Assembly: GCA_965247775.1 (NCBI GenBank)
Contig: OZ252031.1
Coordinates: 2,542,001-2,606,000 of the forward strand
From: G965247775 sp965247775
GTDB lineage: Bacteria; Chloroflexota; Dehalococcoidia; Bin125
DNA: 64,000 bases
Reading direction: 5' to 3'
Below are positions 43,710 to 52,655 of this stretch, piece after piece. Under the pieces are notes generated by a model. The model was not told the DNA's origin. It saw only the letters and a list, made by a program, of their open reading frames with translations, and did not search any database. Both the position numbers and the translations under genes were made by a program. How positions within the stretch are numbered: the first letter of the stretch is position 1; every line of letters begins with the position of its first letter.

Positions 43710-44489
43710 CTAGAAGGGGAGGGTGACGCGGCGGAAGCGCTCGTAGCAGCGGCCGTCGGGCTCGCTGAAGCGCTCACGGATGGCGTCGGGGAAGCCCTCG
43801 CCGCGGTCACTGAACTGGCTGCTGTGGCGCATGAGGCCGTTGATTTTGGTCTCGACGACACCGCTGATCTCGACGTGGAAGTTGGGGTCGGCGCTGCCCC
43901 AGATGTAGAGTTCGCGGACGTTGTGGGTGCGCAGGCCCTCGACGTCGATGTGCTCGGGGAAGTTCATGTGGTCACGAGCGGTGGGATAGACCGCGTCAAC
44001 CGCCATGATGCCCGTGTTGCGGTGGTCGCGGTGGTTGACGAAGCCAAGGTATTGCTCGTCTTCGCCGGCGACGGCGGGGAAGGGGCACCGGTGGATCATT
44101 TCGTCGGTGTGCGTGAAGACGGCGTCGGGGCGGAGGCGGCGGATCTCGCGGACGATCTTGCCGAGCATCTCGCGGCTGTACTCGAGTTCGCCGTCCTCGG
44201 CGCCGAGGAAGGTGCAGCTAGCGACGCCGAGGACCTCGGCGCAGGCGCGCTGCTCGTCCTGGCGGAGGGGGATGAGGCGGTCGCGGGTCATGGCGGGGTC
44301 GCGGGAGCCCTTGGAGCCGTTGGTCACGACGACGTAGTGGAACTCCCAGTTGTCGCGGGTCCAGAGGGCGGCGGTGCCGCCGGCGCCGAAGTCCGGGTCG
44401 TCGGGGTGGGCGGCGACAACGACGGCGACCTTGGGGGGGCGAACCGCCGCTGGGCCGTCGTCCCGCGACGCGGGTGTGTCCTCAGTCAT
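43710..44489 (-). CDS. PIG-L/LmbE-family deacetylase
   Basis: 259 residues. The zinc-site motif AHPDDPDFGAGG near the start, TNGSKGSRDP, LIPLRQDEQRACAEVLG, VFTHTDEMIHRCP and FVNHRDHRNTGIMAVDAV are those of N-acetylglucosaminyl deacetylases (mycothiol/bacillithiol and antibiotic pathways). Zinc ligands H-D-x-x and a second His are present. It is divergent from lexA with a 320-base gap, and precedes the Nudix/lipB pair. Substrate is unknown. Confidence 0.93.
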   Translation of the reverse strand: MTEDTPASRDDGPAAVRPPKVAVVVAAHPDDPDFGAGGTAALWTRDNWEFHYVVVTNGSKGSRDPAMTRDRLIPLRQDEQRACAEVLGVASCTFLGAEDGELEYSREMLGKIVREIRRLRPDAVFTHTDEMIHRCPFPAVAGEDEQYLGFVNHRDHRNTGIMAVDAVYPTARDHMNFPEHIDVEGLRTHNVRELYIWGSADPNFHVEISGVVETKINGLMRHSSQFSDRGEGFPDAIRERFSEPDGRCYERFRRVTLPF

Positions 44490-44621
44490 CAGGGGCTGCC
44501 CTCCTGCGCCGACGCGCCAGCGGACCGGGCGCGAGCGTTCAGCCGGACTGTGGCAAGTGTACGGCCGGGAATCCGGAAGGCGGCGGGAGTGGTGCGTCGG
44601 CGGGAACATCGGGGAGCGACG

Positions 44622-44650
44622 TTGACATAGGTGGTGCTTTGGGGTGATAG
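44622..44650 (+). promoter_or_regulatory. lexA promoter
   Basis: TTGACA (44622-44627), 17-base spacer, TGATAG (44645-44650). The best sigma-70-type promoter in the window. It lies in the 321-base gap between LmbE and lexA. Confidence 0.75.
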
Positions 44651-44664
44651 TTGCCGAGGCAGCA

Positions 44665-44676
44665 GAACACACGTTC
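44665..44676 (+). promoter_or_regulatory. SOS (LexA) box
   Basis: GAACACACGTTC: GAAC-N4-GTTC, the core of the Gram-positive-type LexA site. It starts 14 bases after the -10 element, covering the likely transcription start region, so LexA can repress its own gene. Confidence 0.85.
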
Positions 44677-44810
44677 CAGGTGTGGAGCGATGTGGAGACA
44701 GTGGACGGGCGAACCGACGGGTGCGGGCCGATCCGCGCAGGCGGGGGTCGGCTTACAGCGTGGAGGCGGCGCCCCGGCAACGGGGCGGGCCGGATGAGAG
44801 CAGGCTGAGG

Positions 44811-45461
44811 ATGAAACGACGCTCCGATAAGCAGGAACGGATCCTGAAGTTCCTTCGGGGATTCTTGGAGGAGCACGACTACCCGCCCAGCATCCGGGAC
44901 ATCCAGGCGGGGTGCGGGATCTCCTCGACATCGGTGGTGGACTACAACTTGAAGGCGCTGGAGAGCACGGGGCTGATCCAGCGCGACCGAGAGATCTCGC
45001 GAGGGATCAAGCTGGTGGGCGAAGAGCGGCACGGCGAGACGGTGTCGACGATCCGGATCCCGCTGGCGGGGACGATCGCGGCGGGGCAGCCGCTGCCGCT
45101 GCCGACGACGGAGGGGGTGGACGCGGCGGGGGCGGGGGAGGCGATCAGCGTGACGCCGGACGTGCTGGGGGGGGCGGGGGCGGGGGAGCTGTACGCCTTG
45201 CGGGTGAAGGGGACGTCGATGATCGATGCGCTGATCAACGACGGGGACATCGTGATTCTGAAGCCGGTGCAAAGCGTGCAGGACGGGGACATGGCGGCGG
45301 TGTGGGTGAAGGACGCGAACGAGGTCACGCTGAAGAAATTCTACCGGGAGGGCCGCCGGGTCCGTCTGCAGCCGATGAACGCGACGATGGAGCCGATCTA
45401 CCACGAGGCGGAGAACGTGGAGGTCCAGGGCCGGGTGGTGACGGCGATCCGCTCCATGTAG
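44811..45461 (+). CDS. lexA: SOS repressor LexA
   Basis: 216 residues. N-terminal winged helix KRRSDKQERILKFLRGF, YPPSIRDIQAGCGISSTSVV with recognition helix, and the self-cleavage domain: Ala-Gly scissile bond A91-G92 in LAGTIAAGQP, catalytic S136 in VKGTSMIDALINDGD and K175 in EVTLKKFYRE. Represses DNA-damage genes until RecA-stimulated cleavage. Start ATG 44811 is fixed by the domain; the adjoining GAGG is very close. A LexA site lies 135 bases upstream. Confidence 0.96.
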   Translation: MKRRSDKQERILKFLRGFLEEHDYPPSIRDIQAGCGISSTSVVDYNLKALESTGLIQRDREISRGIKLVGEERHGETVSTIRIPLAGTIAAGQPLPLPTTEGVDAAGAGEAISVTPDVLGGAGAGELYALRVKGTSMIDALINDGDIVILKPVQSVQDGDMAAVWVKDANEVTLKKFYREGRRVRLQPMNATMEPIYHEAENVEVQGRVVTAIRSM

Positions 45462-45501
45462 CGTCCGGCGCGGCCCGGCGACGCGGCCGGCTCGCCGGAG
45501 C

Positions 45502-46047
45502 GTGACGGAGACGGCTCTCCCCTTTCGACGGCGTCCTATTCCCCTACGGGAGGCGTGCGTGGGCGGGTGCTGCGCACCGAGGATTCTCCGCGTGGAGTAC
45601 CGCACGCCTGAGGGCACTGTGGCCGCGGTGCGGCATTTCAGCCTGGACCTGGTCACGGGCGAGACGACGGCGCTGGTGGGGAAAAGTGGCGCGGGCAAGA
45701 CCAGCGTGGGGCTGAGCATCCTGGGTCTGGTCCCGCATCCGGGGGCGATCAGGGGCGGTGCGATCCGGCTACGCGATCGGCGAGGGTGGCGCAGATCGCC
45801 GACCGGATGGCGGCGCTCTAGGCGGGGGCGCTGCTGGAGGAGGGGGAGACGCGGCCGATCTTCCGCGCGCCGCGGCATCCGTACACTTGGTCGTTGCTGG
45901 ACACGCTGCCGCGTCTGGACCAGGCGCGAGGCCGGACGCTGCCGCAGATCCACGTGCCGGGAAGAGTCGGAGCCGCCCACGAAGGCGGTAGGGGAGGCGG
46001 GGCAGCGGGTGGCCTGCTCCAACCCTATGGAGGCCCCGGCCGGCTGA
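45502..46047 (+). pseudogene. Oligopeptide ABC ATPase (DppD/OppD type) with middle deleted
   Basis: The N-terminal part is normal: VEYRTPEGTVAAVRHFSLDL and Walker A LVGKSGAGKTSVGLSILGL. After IRGGAIRL the sequence jumps, in another frame, to VAQIADRMAAL, then GALLEEGETRPIFRAPRHPY and TWSLLDTLPRLDQ, which is the region after the H-loop. The signature motif, Walker B and D-loop (about 130 residues) are absent. In the second part the usual Tyr of MYAG is replaced by a TAG stop. A dead gene fragment without transporter partners. Confidence 0.8.
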
Positions 46048-46071
46048 GCGGGCGTCTCCGTTTTGGGGGCG

Positions 46072-47103
46072 TCAGGCCGTGGCGGCGGGGGCGCCGTCCG
46101 CAAGGTCCACGACGAGCAATTCCAGGGTGACGTCTTGGGGGAGGCCGCCGGGCAGGTCCAGCCAATAGCGGTGGACGGCCGCGTCGGCGTCGCGGACGCG
46201 GTGGACGGCGGCGTCGGCGGCCTGGGGGGAGTAGCGGCGGGCGTGCTCGAGGAGCTTCTGCGCCGGGTAGGGGTGGCGGAAGTGGAAGCGGGAGCGGACG
46301 GCGTCGGCGTCGGCACCGGCCGCGGCCATTTCGCGGGCGATGACGATGCGGGTCATCTGGGTCTCGATGATGCGGATGAGCCAGAAGTAGTCGTCGCCGC
46401 GCGCGCGGAGGGCGGCGAGGGCGCGCAGGGCGGGGCCGGGGCGGCCGGTGAGGATGGCGTCGGTGAGGTCCCAGATCTCGGCCTCGGGGTTGTGGGGGGC
46501 GAGGGAGGCGACGATCGTGTCGTCGATCTGGGCGTCGCCGGCGTAGAGGGTCAGCTTGTCGAGTTCCGAGGCGAGGGCGCCGGTGTCGCTGCCGACCTCG
46601 GCGAGGAGGCGGCGCTCGGCGCCGGGGGTGAGGCTGAGGCCGGCGGCGCGCACTCGCCCATGCAGCCAGGCGGCGAGCTTGCGGCCCTTGAGGGCGGGGA
46701 ACTCCTGCACTTCGGGGCCGGCGGCTTTGATCAGGTCGCGCATGTCGTTGCGCCGGTCGAGGTCGCCGTCGAGGAAGACGAGGAGCGTACTGGGGGGCAG
46801 CGCGGCGACGATGGCGGGCAGCCCCTGCCAGCCCTCGGGGGTGCGGCGGCGGCGGGGGCCCGCGCCGGGGTTACGGGGGGCGTTGAAGGGGGCGCAGAGG
46901 CCATCGACGCGGACGAGGCGGTGCTCGGCGAGGAACGGGACGGTCATGGCCGCCGCCTGCACCTCGGCCGGGGAGAGCGCGGCAGCGGCGAACGTGATGG
47001 TGTTGGCGGTGAGGCCGCCGTCGGTGTCGTTGGCGGCGCGGAGGCTGTCGTAGGCTTCGCGGCGGCGGAAGGCGTCGGCGCCGTAGAAGTGGTAGGCGGG
47101 CAC
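46072..47103 (-). CDS. holA: DNA polymerase III delta subunit
   Basis: 343 residues. Clamp-loader subunit that opens the sliding clamp. PAYHFYGADAFRRREAY at the start, LVRVDGL, ALPPSTLLVFLDGDLDRR, EVGSDTGALASELDKL, ILTGRPGPALRALAALRARG and FRHPYPAQKLLEHAR match HolA-type proteins, including the C-terminal collar. GTG start at 47103, six bases after TAGGCT, so probably leaderless. Confidence 0.93.
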   Translation of the reverse strand: MPAYHFYGADAFRRREAYDSLRAANDTDGGLTANTITFAAAALSPAEVQAAAMTVPFLAEHRLVRVDGLCAPFNAPRNPGAGPRRRRTPEGWQGLPAIVAALPPSTLLVFLDGDLDRRNDMRDLIKAAGPEVQEFPALKGRKLAAWLHGRVRAAGLSLTPGAERRLLAEVGSDTGALASELDKLTLYAGDAQIDDTIVASLAPHNPEAEIWDLTDAILTGRPGPALRALAALRARGDDYFWLIRIIETQMTRIVIAREMAAAGADADAVRSRFHFRHPYPAQKLLEHARRYSPQAADAAVHRVRDADAAVHRYWLDLPGGLPQDVTLELLVVDLADGAPAATA

Positions 47104-47109
47104 GTCCGC

Positions 47110-47115
47110 AGCCTA
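47110..47115 (-). promoter_or_regulatory. -10 element (TAGGCT) of holA
   Basis: TAGGCT on the minus strand, six bases, GTG. Identical box and spacing to the metallo-hydrolase gene at 28614. Confidence 0.55.
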
Positions 47116-47155
47116 GCAAGGCGACCGGACGCCGGAAGGGGCGGGAGGGGGCGGG

Positions 47156-47684
47156 ATGGATGATCGCGGGGGAGCGATGGCGGCGCGGCTGGATGGGGGG
47201 CGGGTGCGGGCGGTGGTCGTCGAGGGGCGGGCGGGCGCGGCCTCCCGGCCGGGGCTGCTGGCGCTGCGCGAGGGGCGGCTGCTGGCGGGGGCGCTGCGGG
47301 TGCGTCCGTCGGTGGTGCTGGTGAACGCCACGGGGCGGGACCCCTCCGCGGCGGGCGGGGCTGGCGTTGCAGCTGGGAGCAGCGCTGGACGTCGCGACGG
47401 TGAGGGTGACGGACGGGCCTTTGCCGGCGCGGGGGGAGCCCCCGGCCGACGCGGCGGGCTCGCGCAGCCCCCTGCGCCTGGCGGGGGAGACGGTGGGGTT
47501 CTGGCTGCGAGTGCGGGCGGGGCGGCGAGCGCTGGTGGCGCACGCGGCCTGGTGCACGATGGCGGAGTCGTCGGTGGCGGTCGTGCTGGCCAATGCAGGG
47601 GCAGGGCGCACGCCGGAGCCGCTGCGGCAGGCGAGACGGGCGGCGCGAGAGGCGCGAAGCCGGGCGGTGGGCCGGGGCGGCTGA
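47156..47684 (+). pseudogene. Endonuclease V remnant
   Basis: Two frames: RPGLLALREGRLLAGALRVR to PSVVLVNATGRDP, then, after a shift near 47360, LQLGAALDVATVRVTDGPLP, SRSPLRLAGETVGFWLRVRA and TPEPLRQARRAAREARS. This is endonuclease V (deoxyinosine repair). The N-terminal part with the first catalytic Asp is missing, and the second catalytic Asp of the LVDxxG motif is Asn (LVNATG). So decay is real and not only a sequencing slip. The 290 bases after it contain no supported gene. Confidence 0.75.
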
Positions 47685-47976
47685 GCGGGAGGCGGCTCGT
47701 AGGCGGGTCGGGTGGCGTGGGTGCGGATGCTCGCGGAGCGCGAGGCGGTCGGCCCCTCTTGGGTGGTATTGCTCTGTCCCATACCGGGAACGACCCCATG
47801 GGACCGCGGGCTTCGGCTCCCGGGACGAGTCGACCGGCGGGGGCAGCGCCGGGACGGGGAACACCTACACGGCAACCGTTGCACGACGAACGCAGCCGGC
47901 GAGTCCGATCCGACGGGGCTGTGCGGCCCGCAGGCGTGAGCGCGGGATCGGGCGCCGCCGCCGTGGGGGGCGGGCC

Positions 47977-48957
47977 TCAGCGATCGGGAATCTCGTAGGT
48001 GGGGGGCTTGGCCCATTCGTCGTTGGGGGGCTGTTCCTGGCGGCGCAGGGCGTCGCGGCGGGCGGCGTGCTCGTAGCGGCGGGCCTGGCGAATGACCTTG
48101 CCGCGTTCGCGGGCCTGGGCCTGCTGGCGGGCGCGGCGCTCCGGGCTGGGGCGGCGTTTGCGCCCGGGGGTGGCGTGGACACGCCCCTCCTGCCGGAGCT
48201 GGGTGAGGTGGGCGCGGACGTTGCCGTCGGCGGCGGCGCGCAGGCGGGGATCGACAGCAGGATAGAGCTCCCCCATGATCTCCCAACTGGTGCGTGGGCC
48301 ACCCCGGCGGAGCACGGCGAGGATCTGCTCCTCGCGCACGTTACGGTGGTCGATGTAGGACTGCAGGCGCTCGCGGGCGTCGTGGACGAGGGGGCCGTGG
48401 CCGGGGCAGAGGAGGCGGAGGTTGGGGAGCTGGACGAGGCGCTGGAGGGAGCGGCGGTAATCGGCGAGGTTCGCGACGGTGGTGGAGCCGGTACCGAGGA
48501 GGGTGTCGCCCGTGAAGATCACGCCGTCCTCCTCCAGGTAGTAGCAGAGGGAATCGACGCTGTGGCCGGGTGTGGCGAGGACTTGCACGGTGAGGCCGCC
48601 GTCGAGGCTGATGGTTGCGCCATCCTCGAGGGTGCGTACGCCCTCGGCCGGCAAACACCCCTTGAGGAGGGCGACGCCGTTGGCGGGAACGGCGACTTCC
48701 GCGCCGAGGGAGTCGTGCAGGAGCTTGAGGTTGCCGCTGTGGTCAGCGTGATGGTGAGTGACGGCGGCGAGGCCAATCTCGGCGCGCTCGATCGCGGCGA
48801 GGTAGCCACGGAGCATCCAGCGGAACTTGTCGATGGCCTCGCCGGAGTCGATGGAGAGCACCTGGCCGGCGCCCACCAGGTAGACGTTGGTGGAGCCGGG
48901 GTGCATGGGGTTCTCTTCTGGGACCTGGACGGCGCGGACGTGGTCGCTGACCTGCAT
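47977..48957 (-). CDS. MBL-fold hydrolase with C-terminal winged helix (LACTB2-like)
   Basis: 326 residues. HPGSTNVYLVGAGQVLSID, zinc motif VTHHHADHSGNLKLLH, ATPGHSVDSLCYYLEEDG, IFTGDTLLGTGSTTVA and LCPGHGPLV define the LACTB2/glyoxalase-II-like group, which includes RNA endonucleases. A winged-helix part (REEQILAVLRRGG, TSWEIMGELYP, HLTQLRQEGRV) and a long Arg-rich tail of about 60 residues follow, the latter suggesting nucleic-acid binding. Follows the SDR gene by four bases on the same strand. Confidence 0.9.
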   Translation of the reverse strand: MQVSDHVRAVQVPEENPMHPGSTNVYLVGAGQVLSIDSGEAIDKFRWMLRGYLAAIERAEIGLAAVTHHHADHSGNLKLLHDSLGAEVAVPANGVALLKGCLPAEGVRTLEDGATISLDGGLTVQVLATPGHSVDSLCYYLEEDGVIFTGDTLLGTGSTTVANLADYRRSLQRLVQLPNLRLLCPGHGPLVHDARERLQSYIDHRNVREEQILAVLRRGGPRTSWEIMGELYPAVDPRLRAAADGNVRAHLTQLRQEGRVHATPGRKRRPSPERRARQQAQARERGKVIRQARRYEHAARRDALRRQEQPPNDEWAKPPTYEIPDR

Positions 48958-48961
48958 GGCG

Positions 48962-49708
48962 CTACATCATCGTGAGGCCGCCGCTGACCGAGAGGGTCTG
49001 GCCGGTGATGTAGGCGGCGTCCTGGGAGGAGAGGAAGGCGACGGCGCCGGCGAGATCGTCGGGCTCACCGAAGCGACGCATGGGGACGGCGCGGAGGAAG
49101 GCCTCGCGCAGGTGGGGGTGCTCGGCGGTGACGTCGTGGAAGAGGGCGGTCTCGGTGGGGCCGGGGCAGACGACGTTGACGCTGACGCCCTTGCGGGCGT
49201 TTTCGCGGGCGAGGGTCTTGGAGAAGGCGATGACGCCGCCCTTGGCGCCGGAGTAGACGGCCTCGCCGCCGGAGCCGGCGCGGCCGGCGTCGGAGGCGAT
49301 GCTGACGATGCGGCCGTAGCCGCGGTCGATCATGCCGGGGAGGACGGCGCGGCAGCAATGCAGGGGCCCGCGGAAGTTGATGGCGATGATCTGGTCCCAG
49401 AGGTCCAGGGGCATGTCCAGGAAGGGCATGGTGCGGTCCCAGCCGGCGTTGTTGACGAGAATGTCGATGGGGCCGAGGCCGGCCTCGGTGGCGGCGACGC
49501 CGGCGGCGACGCTGCCGGGCTGGGTGACGTCGACCTGGAGGCCGAGGGCGGCGCTGCCGAGGGACTCGGCGGTGGCGGCGGCGGTGTCCGGATCGACGTC
49601 GGTGACGGCGACGCGGACGCCCTCGGCGACGAGGCGGCGGGCGATGGCTGCGCCGATGCCGCGACCGGCGCCGGTGACGAAGGCGACGCGCCCCTGCAGT
49701 CCGTTCAT
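48962..49708 (-). CDS. Short-chain dehydrogenase/reductase (SDR)
   Basis: 248 residues. FVTGAGRGIGAAIARRL cofactor motif, DVDPDTAAATAESL with the Asp that favours NAD(H), ILVNNAGWDRTMPF, catalytic Ser in VSIASDAGRAG and YxxxK in AVYSGAKGGVIAFSK, and YITGQTLSVSGGLTMM. This fits 2-hydroxycyclohexanecarboxyl-CoA dehydrogenase/FabG-type enzymes. GGAAGG precedes the ATG. In line with the GNAT gene before and MBL gene after. Confidence 0.93.
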   Translation of the reverse strand: MNGLQGRVAFVTGAGRGIGAAIARRLVAEGVRVAVTDVDPDTAAATAESLGSAALGLQVDVTQPGSVAAGVAATEAGLGPIDILVNNAGWDRTMPFLDMPLDLWDQIIAINFRGPLHCCRAVLPGMIDRGYGRIVSIASDAGRAGSGGEAVYSGAKGGVIAFSKTLARENARKGVSVNVVCPGPTETALFHDVTAEHPHLREAFLRAVPMRRFGEPDDLAGAVAFLSSQDAAYITGQTLSVSGGLTMM

Positions 49709-49733
49709 GACGTGAGCCTTCCGGGGACGGCGC

Positions 49734-50369
49734 TCAGCCGCCGCTGCTGGCGCGCTCCTGGTCCTGAGCGCTGGCTGGAGCGCCTCGGGCGGTGACGTCG
49801 TAGGCCATGACGACGAGGTCGTGCTGGCTGCCTTCGCGATCGACGACGAAGCCGGGAAGGATGGCGACGGATTCGAAGCCGAGGCCACTGAAGACGGATT
49901 GAGCGCCCTGCTGGTCGTGGGACATCTGGGCGGAGAGCTTCTGCAGGCCGAGGATTTCGGCGATGACGAAGATCTCCTCGGCGAGGAAGTGGCCCAGGCC
50001 TTCTCCCCGCGCCTCGGAAGCGACGATCGTGCGGATGTCGCCGCGATGGCGGGTCCAGTCGGCGGCGCCGTAGAGGAGGGAGGCCTCGCCCAGGATCTGG
50101 TCCCCGTGATGGGCGAGGACGGTGATCGTGCGCTGGCGGGCGACGTCATCGAGCCAGCGATCAACGACGTGCGGGTCGGTGACGTCGTTGCGGAGGTAGA
50201 GGAGGTCGTCGGCGGGGAGGGCGGCAGCGAAGGCCAGGACCGCGGCGCGGTCGTCGGGGCCCATGAGGCGGAGTTCGAAGTCCCGGCCGCTGCGGAGGGA
50301 GCCGGCGCGCGGGTAGCGGTCGTGGACGAAGCGGACCTGACGCTCGCGTCGCTCCGTCTCCGAGGTCAT
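49734..50369 (-). CDS. GNAT-family N-acetyltransferase
   Basis: 211 residues. ELRLMGPDDRAAVLAFAAAL, acetyl-CoA motif IVASEARGEGLGHFLAEEI (V/I-x-x-x-x-R-G-x-G), and LGLQKLSAQMSHDQQGAQSV with GLGFESVAILPGFV. The substrate is unknown; the layout recalls protein or amino-acid acetyltransferases with an N-terminal extension. First gene of the GNAT-SDR-MBL run, preceded by GAGGCGGAG. Divergent from the NuoI-like gene. Confidence 0.9.
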   Translation of the reverse strand: MTSETERRERQVRFVHDRYPRAGSLRSGRDFELRLMGPDDRAAVLAFAAALPADDLLYLRNDVTDPHVVDRWLDDVARQRTITVLAHHGDQILGEASLLYGAADWTRHRGDIRTIVASEARGEGLGHFLAEEIFVIAEILGLQKLSAQMSHDQQGAQSVFSGLGFESVAILPGFVVDREGSQHDLVVMAYDVTARGAPASAQDQERASSGG

Positions 50370-50565
50370 GGGCTCCGCCTCTCGTGGACGCTGGGGTGGT
50401 GGCTTCCCTATGACGGATCGGCGGGGGCCTGTCAACCGGCCGAGCCGCCTGGATGGGGGGTTCCCGGGCTTTCCGACAGCGAAGGGCAAGCTATCATGCG
50501 CGCGGGCACCCGTGTGCGGGAGGACGATGGCGGCTGTGGGCGGCCGGGTGGCCGAGGGAGGCGCG

Positions 50566-51129
50566 ATGCGCGGGATGCTGCGGGCAATGGCGCAGGGGGC
50601 GAAGATGTTCGCCCGACAACCCGTGACGGTGCACTACCCGGACGAGAAACGGGCGCTGCCGAAGCGGGCGCGCACGTTCCCATACCTGATCTGGAGCCAC
50701 GCGCTGGAGGAGCCGAACTGCACGGGCTGCGGGAAGTGCGCCAAGGCCTGTCCCGTGGACTGCATGTCAACGACGCTGGAGAAGAACGCGAAGTTCGCCG
50801 AGGGTGGGAGCACGCACAAGTCGGTGATCAAGGACTTCTATATCGACTTCGGGCGCTGCATGCGCTGCAACATCTGCGTGGAGGTGTGCCCCTTCGACGC
50901 GATCGCGATGCTGCCGCTGTGGGAGGGGCACGAGCAGTCCACGTACGACCGGCGGGAGCTGGTGATGGATCTGGACGACCTGCTGGCGCCAAGCCGGGCG
51001 GATGCGGCGGTGCCGTTCTGGATCCCGGAGACGGTGCTGTCGCTGACGCAGAAAGAGCGGGAGGGGCGGGCGGCGTTCATCGCGGAGCGGCAGGGGGCGG
51101 CGGCGGCGGAGCCGGCACTGGAGGGGTAG
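50566..51129 (+). CDS. nuoI: NuoI-like 2[4Fe-4S] ferredoxin-type subunit
   Basis: 187 residues. Two canonical cluster motifs, CTGCGKCAKACPVDC and CMRCNICVEVCPFDA, preceded by QPVTVHYPDEKRALPKRART, as in complex I subunit NuoI. It would carry electrons in the peripheral arm of NADH:quinone oxidoreductase. Here it stands apart from any other nuo gene, so it may also serve another redox complex. ATG 50566 follows GGGAGG; an ATG at 50527 after GGAGG is a longer alternative. Confidence 0.88.
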   Translation: MRGMLRAMAQGAKMFARQPVTVHYPDEKRALPKRARTFPYLIWSHALEEPNCTGCGKCAKACPVDCMSTTLEKNAKFAEGGSTHKSVIKDFYIDFGRCMRCNICVEVCPFDAIAMLPLWEGHEQSTYDRRELVMDLDDLLAPSRADAAVPFWIPETVLSLTQKEREGRAAFIAERQGAAAAEPALEG

Positions 51130-51139
51130 CGCCGCGGTG

Positions 51140-51527
51140 GTCGGGCGCGGTGGTCGGGCGCAGGGGAACTCGCGAGTGCCGGCGGCGTAGGTGATCTCGA
51201 CGGTGACGGCGCCCTCATTGAGGGGCCAGGGAGGCAGCGTGCAGCGGCGCGCGCCGGCCTGATGCAAGGGGTCCGACTCGGCGATGCGGCGCGCTTCGGC
51301 CGCGTTTTCGGCGCGGATGATGACGAGGCCATCGCCCTTCCCGGCCTCGTCGCCTGCGTCGAAGAGGGTCAGCGCCGAACACGATACGGCGGGCTTCGAC
51401 GTTGGCGAGCACGGGGCCGAGGCCGTCGGTGGGGGTGGTGGTGATGGCGTACAGATCCTTGGCGAGCAGGCCCCGGCCGCGGCTCATCTCGCGCAGTTCG
51501 GAGTGGGTCAGGTCGGGTTGGGACAGA
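51140..51527 (-). pseudogene. YCII-related protein, frameshifted and internally deleted
   Basis: SQPDLTHSELREMSRGRGLL, LYAITTTPTDGLGPVLANVE, then ARRIVFGADPL breaks off; in another frame LTLFDAGDEAGKGDGLVIIR, AENAAEARRIAESDPLHQAG and PWPLNEGAVTVEITYAAG follow. This matches YCII-domain proteins, with about 15 residues between the halves lost and the frame changed near 51360. No normal stop: the C-terminal frame runs on into the NuoI antisense. The proposed start is a CTG at 51527 five bases after GGAGG. Confidence 0.65.
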
Positions 51528-51726
51528 GCGTCCTCCTCGAGAATCCGCGTGGCAGCGCAGGCGCTGGCGCGGCGCGGTGGGAGGTGCGGCGCCGGGCGGA
51601 GGGACAGGGGCGATCCGCCGAGGGGCGATGGACAGGCCGCCCGCAGCGGATACACTGCCTTGGCTCGCGCGCCCGGGCCGGGCCCGGCTGACAGGCGTCC
51701 GGGGGCCGGAGCGGCGAGGGGGTGGG

Positions 51727-52599
51727 ATGAAGCTGGCGACGTTCAGCCACGAGGGGGCCACCCGCATTGGGGTCGTGGTGGGGGCGGAGATCGTGGATCT
51801 GGGGGCGGCGGCGGCGGCGCGTGAGATGCCGGCCTTTCTGGCGAGCGGGGAGGCCGGGCGGCGGGTGGCGGCGGAAGCGGTGGAGGGTGGCGGTCATCGC
51901 TTGTCGCTGGCGGCGGTGCGGCTGGAAGCGCCGGTGCTGCGGCCGGGCAAGTACCTGGGGGTGGGGCTGAACTACCGTGATCACATCCGGGAGCGGAAGC
52001 TCCAGGTTCCCAAGCACCTGATGATCTTCAACAAGCAGGTGACCAGCGTGAACCGCACGGCGGCGCCGATCCACATGCCCAAGATCTCGGACCAACTGGA
52101 CTATGAGGGGGAGCTGGGGCTGGTCATCGGGCGGCGCTGCCGGCACGTGTCGCGCGAGGATGCGCCGCAGGTGATCGCGGGGTACACGATCGTGAATGAC
52201 GTGAGCGTGCGGGACGTGCAGGGCATGTCGCGAACGATGACGCTGGGCAAGTCCTACGACACGCACGGGCCGATGGGGCCATGGATCGTGACCGCGGACG
52301 AGGTGGGGGACCCGCACGCGCTGGACTCGAAGACCTGGGTGAACGGGGAGCTGCGGCAGGACACGAACACACGGGAGCTGATTTTTGATTGCTATGCGAT
52401 CGTGGAGGGGTTGTCGCGGATCTGCACGCTGGAGCCGGGCGACGTGGTGGCGACGGGGACCTCGGGCGGGACGGGCAACGGGACGGAGCCGCCGCGCTGG
52501 TTGCAGGTGGGGGACGTGGTGCGGGTGGAGATCGAGCGGATCGGGCGGCTGGAGAATCGGGTGATCGCGGAGCCGGCGGAGACGGCCGGCATCGCGTAA
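51727..52599 (+). CDS. Fumarylacetoacetate hydrolase (FAH) family protein
   Basis: 290 residues. KYLGVGLNYRDHIRERKLQV, metal-binding LDYEGELGLVIGRR (E-x-E) and NDVSVRDVQ (Asp), KSYDTHGPMGPWIVTAD, TWVNGELRQDTNTRELIFD and PGDVVATGTSGGTG are the family's core. Members hydrolyse or decarboxylate beta-diketo or 2-hydroxydienoate compounds in catabolic pathways. The aldolase/IPMS-like gene follows by 56 bases, suggesting a shared catabolic or anabolic keto-acid route. Confidence 0.93.
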   Translation: MKLATFSHEGATRIGVVVGAEIVDLGAAAAAREMPAFLASGEAGRRVAAEAVEGGGHRLSLAAVRLEAPVLRPGKYLGVGLNYRDHIRERKLQVPKHLMIFNKQVTSVNRTAAPIHMPKISDQLDYEGELGLVIGRRCRHVSREDAPQVIAGYTIVNDVSVRDVQGMSRTMTLGKSYDTHGPMGPWIVTADEVGDPHALDSKTWVNGELRQDTNTRELIFDCYAIVEGLSRICTLEPGDVVATGTSGGTGNGTEPPRWLQVGDVVRVEIERIGRLENRVIAEPAETAGIA

Positions 52600-52655
52600 G
52601 GGACGAGAACCGCGGACGGGCAGACGGCGCGTCGTCGCCGGGAGGAGAGAGGCCG

